A stretch of DNA of 5,941 nucleotides from positions 1-5,941 of the forward strand of contig SKLD01000201.1 of the NCBI GenBank assembly GCA_007123395.1, written 5' to 3'. The stretch is from Opitutales bacterium. Its GTDB lineage: Bacteria; Verrucomicrobiota; Verrucomicrobiia; Opitutales; Oceanipulchritudinaceae. Numbering within the stretch: position 1 is the first letter of the stretch; every line of letters begins with the position of its first letter. This document shows, piece after piece, positions 1 through 3,277 of the stretch. The notes below the pieces were generated by a model that saw only the letters and a program-made list of their open reading frames with translations, was not told where the DNA came from and ran no database searches. The position numbers were made by a program, and so were the translations under genes.

Positions 1-51
1 ACCGGATATCTCCACCGTCAGGTGAAAACAATTTTCCGGCGTGGCGCTCAT
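1..51 (-). CDS. Possible 5' end of an unidentified gene, cut by the left edge
   Basis: An ATG at 51 reading leftwards opens a frame without stops to the window edge, giving 17 residues that begin MSATPENCFHLTVEISG. The ATG overlaps the TGA that ends the preceding minus-strand frame (ATGA), an arrangement typical of translationally coupled genes. Codon third positions are mixed, and no strong Shine-Dalgarno sequence precedes the ATG. The fragment is far too short to recognise. It could be a chance frame; the only support is the ATGA junction and the open frame. Confidence 0.3.
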   Translation of the reverse strand, partial: MSATPENCFHLTVEISG

Positions 52-137
52 GCCAGCTTTTTCATCGTTCGTGCGTAGCCCTTCATGGTCGCCTTGATGA
101 CCCGCGAGACTTCCGCCTTGGACGGCCTTGGGTGCAG
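48..137 (-). pseudogene. Possible 3' end or remnant of an unidentified minus-strand gene
   Basis: The frame ending with TGA at 50-48 reads ...RPSKAEVSRVIKATMKGYA RTMKKLA. From about 128 downwards its third codon positions are strongly G/C, as in the real genes of this window, so it looks coding. No convincing start is seen: the only in-frame ATG in the coding-like part (at 86) would leave 12 residues, and further upstream the frame runs into the hairpin repeats at 170-233. It may be the surviving C-terminal end of a gene whose 5' part was lost, or a chance open frame. The basic, helical tail is not diagnostic of any family I can name. Confidence 0.25.
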
Positions 138-169
138 AAGTGTGAAGATCAGGGAAATTCCGCCCGTAG

Positions 170-191
170 CGACGGAGCCCCGCCTCCGTCG
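170..191. repeat. REP-like palindrome, 8-bp perfect stem
   Basis: CGACGGAG and CTCCGTCG form a perfect 8-bp inverted repeat around the six-base loop CCCCGC. No T-tract follows on either strand and no credible gene ends immediately beside it, so an intrinsic terminator is less likely than a repetitive extragenic palindrome. Resemblance to repeats scattered through verrucomicrobial genomes is from memory and was not checked. Confidence 0.55.
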
Positions 192-206
192 ACCCCGCGC
201 AAGACC

Positions 207-233
207 GGTTGGCCCGTGCGAGTGGGCAAAACC
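207..233. repeat. Imperfect hairpin in the intergenic repeat cluster
   Basis: GGTT-G-GCCC at 207-215 pairs with GGGC-AA-AACC at 224-233 around an eight-base loop, with one small internal mismatch. It lies 15 bases from the perfect palindrome at 170-191, so the two probably form one composite repeat element. Confidence 0.4.
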
Positions 234-269
234 ACTACAAAACCGGCAACCTCTCTCCTTTGACGATGT

Positions 270-300
270 TTTTGAACCGCTAAGGACGAAGAGCGCAAAG
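270..300. repeat. Purine-rich degenerate repeat stretch
   Basis: The stretch includes CCGCTAAGGACGAAGAGCGC followed by AAAG. It consists of related purine-rich words (AAGGAC, GAAGAGC, GCAAAG) and resembles a dispersed intergenic repeat I associate with verrucomicrobial and related genomes. That resemblance is from memory. There is only one copy in this window. Confidence 0.35.
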
Positions 301-348
301 GCTCACCCACCGCACCTGTATCCAAGGCTTCGCGCCCATTGCCTGTCA

Positions 349-374
349 CGCCGTAGCTCTCTGCGCGAAGGCGG
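349..374. repeat. REP-like segment with CGCC/GGCG arms
   Basis: CGCC at 349-352 and GGCG at 370-373 bracket a GTAGC...GCGCGAA core. The pattern (GCCGTAGC ... GCGAAGGCGGA) resembles short dispersed elements I recall from Verrucomicrobiota. The stem is short, so it is weak as a hairpin on its own; repeat status rests on this remembered similarity. Confidence 0.35.
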
Positions 375-455
375 AAAACTCTGGCATCTTCCCTGCGATA
401 TGGACGAAGATTCCGCCACTCCAACTCTGATCGAGCCGTAACGCGAAGCAACACT

Positions 456-503
456 ATGAAACTGAAACAAGGAAAGACCATGAAACTACGACAGGAAAAG
501 ACC
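456..503 (+). repeat. Tandem 24-bp duplication at the sulfatase start
   Basis: Two adjacent 24-base units, 456-479 and 480-503, match at 19 of 24 positions, and both begin ATGAAACT and end AAAGACC. In frame they would encode MKLKQGKT and MKLRQEKT. The duplication therefore creates two consecutive in-frame start codons, and the first unit supplies the ribosome binding site used by the second. Confidence 0.75.
469..473 (+). promoter_or_regulatory. Ribosome binding site supporting the start at 480
   Basis: AAGGA lies six bases before the ATG at 480, a normal Shine-Dalgarno spacing. The ATG at 456 has only a weak GCGAAG upstream. This favours 480 over 456 as the translation start. Confidence 0.6.
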
Positions 504-1958
504 ACCATTCCGCGATTTGCGGCACGGGCTGCGTGCATCATTTCAGCCGCGGTTTTGTTTTCGGCTCATGGGTATGCCAGTCCGGATCCACGCCCCAACG
601 TCCTTTTTATCATGGTCGATGATCTCGGGCCGTGGCTCGGCACCTATGGTCGGGACTACGTCCATTCGCCCCACATCGACGCGCTCGCGAACAGCGGCAT
701 GCAGTTCAACCGGGCCTACGCGCAGGTGCCGGTTTGCGGCGCCTCGCGGTCGAGCATGTTCACCGGCATCAAGCCCACCCACACCCGCTTTACCCGGGCA
801 CGGTCTTCGGTCGAAGGTGATGCCCCGGGAGCGGTGACGCTGCCGCAACTCATGCGGGAGAACGGCTACCATACCTATTCCGTTGGCAAGGTGTTCGATG
901 ACAGCAGCGACACGGCGGAGCGCAGTTGGAGCGAACCGCCCGTCGTCCCTGGGGCAGACATGTATGAATGGGGCGAGCGGGGATTTGCGGTGCTTCACAC
1001 GCTCGATCCGGAATCCCGCAATTATGTTTCCGAGCGCGACAGGGGACCGATCTACGAACACCCGGACGTCGAGGACGACGCCTACTTCGACGGCCAGGTC
1101 GCACAACTGACTATCGACAAACTCCGGGAAATGAAGGAAGGCGAGGTCCCGTTCTTCCTCGCCGCCGGTTTCTTCAATCCGCATCTGCCGTTCTACGCTC
1201 CCAAGCGCTACTGGGATCTCTACAACCGCGATGAAATCCCGCTCGCGGAGGTTCGCATGCGTCCGCAAAACGCGCCGAGGCAGTTGACCGGCTCCAATGA
1301 GTTCAGGGCCTACCACCTGCGCGGCATGGACGTGGATTCCGACGAATTCCATCGTGTCATGCGCCACGGATATTTTGCCTGCGTCAGCTACGTGGACAAA
1401 CTGGTTGGCGACATCCTCGCGGAGCTTGAACGGCTTGAACTCGATGAAAACACCATCGTCGTCCTGTGGGGCGACCACGGCTTCAATCTTGGTGAGCATG
1501 GATTCTGGGGGAAACACAACCTCATGGGCGGCTCAACCCGCATCCCGCTTCTGATCCGCGCGCCAGGCGTCACCCAGCCCGGCATCACCAGCGACGCGCT
1601 CGTCGAATCGCTCGATCTTTTCCCCACCTTGGCCGCCCTCGCGGGCATCGAGCCCGGCGCGGAACTCGCCGCGCAATGGGATGGGATCGATCTATCGCCC
1701 CTGCTCGATGGCAGCGCGGTTGCAATCCCGCGCGACGCCGCCTACACACGCTGGCAGCACGGAGACAACCTCGTGACCCGGCGATTTTCCTATACCGAGT
1801 ATGGCCGTTACCGGGGCGGGGCCAGGCAGGAGGTCGTGGCCGCGATGCTCTACGACCTGAAGAAAGATCCTGGCGAAAACACCAACGTAGTGGCAGAGGA
1901 AAAATACCTGCCTCGCGTAACGCCGCTCTCTGAGCGCTTGCGCACGATTCTTGACTAA
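480..1958 (+). CDS. Exported type I sulfatase, iduronate-2-sulfatase-like
   Basis: It probably hydrolyses sulfate esters on a polysaccharide (glycosaminoglycan-like or algal) outside the cytoplasm. Using ATG 480 (492 aa), residues 1-33 form a signal peptide: a basic start, a hydrophobic core AACIISAAVLF, and likely cleavage after HGYA. The alkaline-phosphatase-superfamily fold follows with metal ligands Asp47-Asp48 (MVDDLG), the formylglycine motif Cys86-Gly-Ala-Ser-Arg90, Lys137 (SVGKVF), His235 (NPHLPF), Asp332-His333 (WGDHG) and Lys345 (WGKHN). Order and spacing match human iduronate-2-sulfatase closely, including LFPTLAALAG near the C-terminus and a closing YDL..DPGENTN segment. The length is normal and the end looks complete. 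One oddity is Asp140, where IDS-type enzymes have His (KVFH). Activity needs oxidation of Cys86 by an anaerobic maturase or FGE, and neither is in the window. An alternative start at 456 adds eight residues. The substrate cannot be told from the sequence. Confidence 0.95.
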   Translation: MKLRQEKTTIPRFAARAACIISAAVLFSAHGYASPDPRPNVLFIMVDDLGPWLGTYGRDYVHSPHIDALANSGMQFNRAYAQVPVCGASRSSMFTGIKPTHTRFTRARSSVEGDAPGAVTLPQLMRENGYHTYSVGKVFDDSSDTAERSWSEPPVVPGADMYEWGERGFAVLHTLDPESRNYVSERDRGPIYEHPDVEDDAYFDGQVAQLTIDKLREMKEGEVPFFLAAGFFNPHLPFYAPKRYWDLYNRDEIPLAEVRMRPQNAPRQLTGSNEFRAYHLRGMDVDSDEFHRVMRHGYFACVSYVDKLVGDILAELERLELDENTIVVLWGDHGFNLGEHGFWGKHNLMGGSTRIPLLIRAPGVTQPGITSDALVESLDLFPTLAALAGIEPGAELAAQWDGIDLSPLLDGSAVAIPRDAAYTRWQHGDNLVTRRFSYTEYGRYRGGARQEVVAAMLYDLKKDPGENTNVVAEEKYLPRVTPLSERLRTILD

Positions 1959-1987
1959 GGGCTCGTTAAGAAATAACTATCGCAATT
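1959..1987. repeat. Left terminal inverted repeat of the IS
   Basis: It begins GGGCTCGTTAAGAAATAA and ends GCAATT. It pairs with the reverse complement of 3234-3262 at 20 of 29 positions, with the best blocks GTTAA, AATAA and GCAATT. The transposase stop codon (1979-1977) and its last three codons lie inside it. Confidence 0.75.
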
Positions 1988-3206
1988 CGAGTTGTTTTTG
2001 CCTCGGTTCCAGAGTGTAATTCCATTCGCCGTGGAAGTCGTCCCGAACCAGGTTCAAAGCGGCCATTTCCTCATCACTGACTTTGATTCCCGCCGGATAC
2101 TCGTTTTCATCGAGCGAGGCTTCCACGCTCAGGCCTGTTTGGGTGGTGGTCGATTTGATGAGGTTGATGATGACCTCGTGGCTCACCAGCGGACGGCCCC
2201 GCCAGTTCATCGTTATGAAGGAAAAAAGCCGGTGCTCGATTTTGTTCCACTTGCTGGTGCCCGGCGGCAGGTGGCAGACGCACACGGGCATTCCCAGTTC
2301 CTCGGCCAGCTCTTGGAGTTCCTTTTTCCAAAGCCGCACGCGCGTTCCGTTACTGCCTCCCCCGTCGGCGACGATTTGCAACTGGCGGGCCTCCCGGTAA
2401 AGCCCGCTGCCCATCCCCCGCCACCACCGGCGGATGGATTCCACCGCGAAAGCCGCCGTGTCGTGATCGACTCCCAGGTTGACCCATCCCATGTTGTGCT
2501 TCAAATCGTAAACGCCGTAGGGATTGGCCCGCCCCAGTTCCGGAATCTTGAAGTCATGAACCCGCACCGGCTCGGGGCTGCCTTTGGGCCGGTATTCGCG
2601 TCCGCCGTTCTTGAAGTCGCCCACCAACTCCTTCTTCTTGGTGTCCACCGAGATCACCGGATTGCCCGCGGCCTGTTGCTCCAGGCAGCGGGTGTTGATG
2701 AACTCGAACTGCGCGTTGCGGTCGGGATGGGACGAGCCCTCGGTCGTCTTGCGATTGGCCTGCAGGCTGTATCCAAGTTGCTGCAGCATTTCCCCGACGG
2801 TGACGTGGCTGACTTGGTGTTCCGGCCGCAACTCCCCGGCCAGCCGACGCAGGCTTTTGCACGTCCACCGCAGGGGCGATTCCGGATCGCCCCGGGTCAC
2901 CGGATCGATCAGTCTTTCCAACGCGGCCAAAATTTCCGGCTCGCAATCCACAACCCGTTTCCTCCCCCCTCCGGGGCGGCGAACCCGACCGGACCCGGTT
3001 CCGGGGACACACGGGGAGCCTTCCAGTTCGTCCAGTCCCGCCGCAACGGCCCGGCGAGAAACGCCCGTGGCTCTGGCGACCGCCGAGACCCCGCCTCTGC
3101 CCATGACCTTCGCCTCCGAGGCGGCGAACAAACGCCGCGTTCTTTCGTCAAGAAAGCCTTTCATTAAACCGAACCGCATCCCCGCTTCAGCCGCCGTTTT
3201 TGTCAT
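1977..3206 (-). CDS. ISAzo13-family DDE transposase
   Basis: It catalyses excision and insertion of the surrounding element by binding the inverted repeats and cutting and joining DNA. The 409-aa product has an N-terminal helix-turn-helix around residues 37-62 (GGVSAVARATGVSRRAVAAG), a basic linker at 72-85, a second winged-helix-like part with SHVTVGEMLQQLGYSLQ at 133-149, and an RNase H-like catalytic core. The likely triad is Asp188 (VISVDTKKKE), Asp281 (IVADGGGSNG) and Glu324 (SKWNKIEHRLFS). The GGSNG and PPGTSKWNKIEHRLF motifs are characteristic of this family (Pfam DDE_Tnp_ISAZ013, the "Rhodopirellula transposase" type). There is no frameshift or internal stop and the length is normal. 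In-frame ATGs at codons 10 and 15 are possible later starts, and none of the three has a clear ribosome binding site. The stop lies inside the left inverted repeat. Confidence 0.93.
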   Translation of the reverse strand: MTKTAAEAGMRFGLMKGFLDERTRRLFAASEAKVMGRGGVSAVARATGVSRRAVAAGLDELEGSPCVPGTGSGRVRRPGGGRKRVVDCEPEILAALERLIDPVTRGDPESPLRWTCKSLRRLAGELRPEHQVSHVTVGEMLQQLGYSLQANRKTTEGSSHPDRNAQFEFINTRCLEQQAAGNPVISVDTKKKELVGDFKNGGREYRPKGSPEPVRVHDFKIPELGRANPYGVYDLKHNMGWVNLGVDHDTAAFAVESIRRWWRGMGSGLYREARQLQIVADGGGSNGTRVRLWKKELQELAEELGMPVCVCHLPPGTSKWNKIEHRLFSFITMNWRGRPLVSHEVIINLIKSTTTQTGLSVEASLDENEYPAGIKVSDEEMAALNLVRDDFHGEWNYTLEPRQKQLELR

Positions 3207-3233
3207 GGAGCCCAGTCTTCGTGAAACCGGACA

Positions 3234-3262
3234 AATTGCAACACTTATTATTTAACAGATCC
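3234..3262. repeat. Right terminal inverted repeat of the IS
   Basis: Its reverse complement begins GGATCTGTTAAATAATAA and ends GCAATT, mirroring the left end. It lies 27 bases upstream of the transposase ATG, so the promoter and transposase binding site must be within or next to it. Confidence 0.75.
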
Positions 3263-3265
3263 TAA
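3263..3265. repeat. Target site duplication TAA (partner copy at 1956-1958)
   Basis: TAA directly follows the right end, and the same TAA directly precedes the left end, where it is the sulfatase stop codon. With the neighbouring bases the shared word is CTAAG (1955-1959 and 3262-3266), so the true duplication could be 3 to 5 bp. A three-base match alone is weak evidence, but its position exactly at both inverted-repeat ends supports it. Confidence 0.5.
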
Positions 3266-3277
3266 GAACGTTTTCCG

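Larger units (their letters stand above)
138..455. other. Intergenic region with structured repeats, no credible gene
   Basis: This stretch of about 320 bases upstream of the sulfatase contains open frames on both strands, but their translations are rich in Arg, Pro and Ser and simply read through inverted and degenerate repeats. What can be seen is a perfect 8-bp-stem hairpin, a second imperfect hairpin, a purine-rich degenerate stretch and a fourth repeat-like segment, listed separately. I see no clear -35/-10 promoter for the sulfatase, although one must lie here or just upstream if the gene is transcribed on its own. Confidence 0.6.
1959..3262 (-). mobile_element. Complete ISAzo13-family insertion sequence
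   Basis: The element is 1304 bp, with one transposase gene spanning almost its whole length, imperfect terminal inverted repeats (20 of 29 positions) and ends beginning GG. This agrees with what is known of the ISAzo13 family: one DDE ORF, length somewhat above 1.2 kb, ends starting G, and short or absent target duplications. It is flanked by TAA on both sides, extendable to CTAAG if the boundary is moved by one base. It looks intact and potentially mobile. It sits between the stop codons of two convergent genes. Confidence 0.85.

Noticed and set aside
170..191. Intrinsic terminator at the perfect palindrome
   Set aside because: There is no T-tract after the stem on either strand and no credible gene end adjacent to it, so a REP-like repeat fits better.
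85..441. Plus-strand 118-aa open frame upstream of the sulfatase
   Set aside because: It reads through the hairpins and degenerate repeats, its Arg/Pro/Ser-rich composition is typical of translated GC-rich repeats, and it has no domain pattern or clear ribosome binding site.
149..541. Minus-strand 130-aa open frame
   Set aside because: It overlaps the sulfatase start and signal peptide on the opposite strand and runs through the same repeats, with no recognisable motif.
543..1517. Long minus-strand frame (324 aa) opposite the sulfatase
   Set aside because: It is an antisense shadow of a clearly conserved sulfatase in GC-rich DNA, and its translation shows no family signature.
1992..3167. 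Plus-strand 391-aa frame across the IS
   Set aside because: It is the antisense shadow of the transposase, which carries complete catalytic motifs on the minus strand. Low-complexity Pro/Ala/Arg runs indicate non-coding sequence.
3263..3277. Terminator between the convergent genes
   Set aside because: The gap GAACGTTTTCCG contains the small palindrome AACGTT and a short T-run, but the stem is too short to support an intrinsic terminator.
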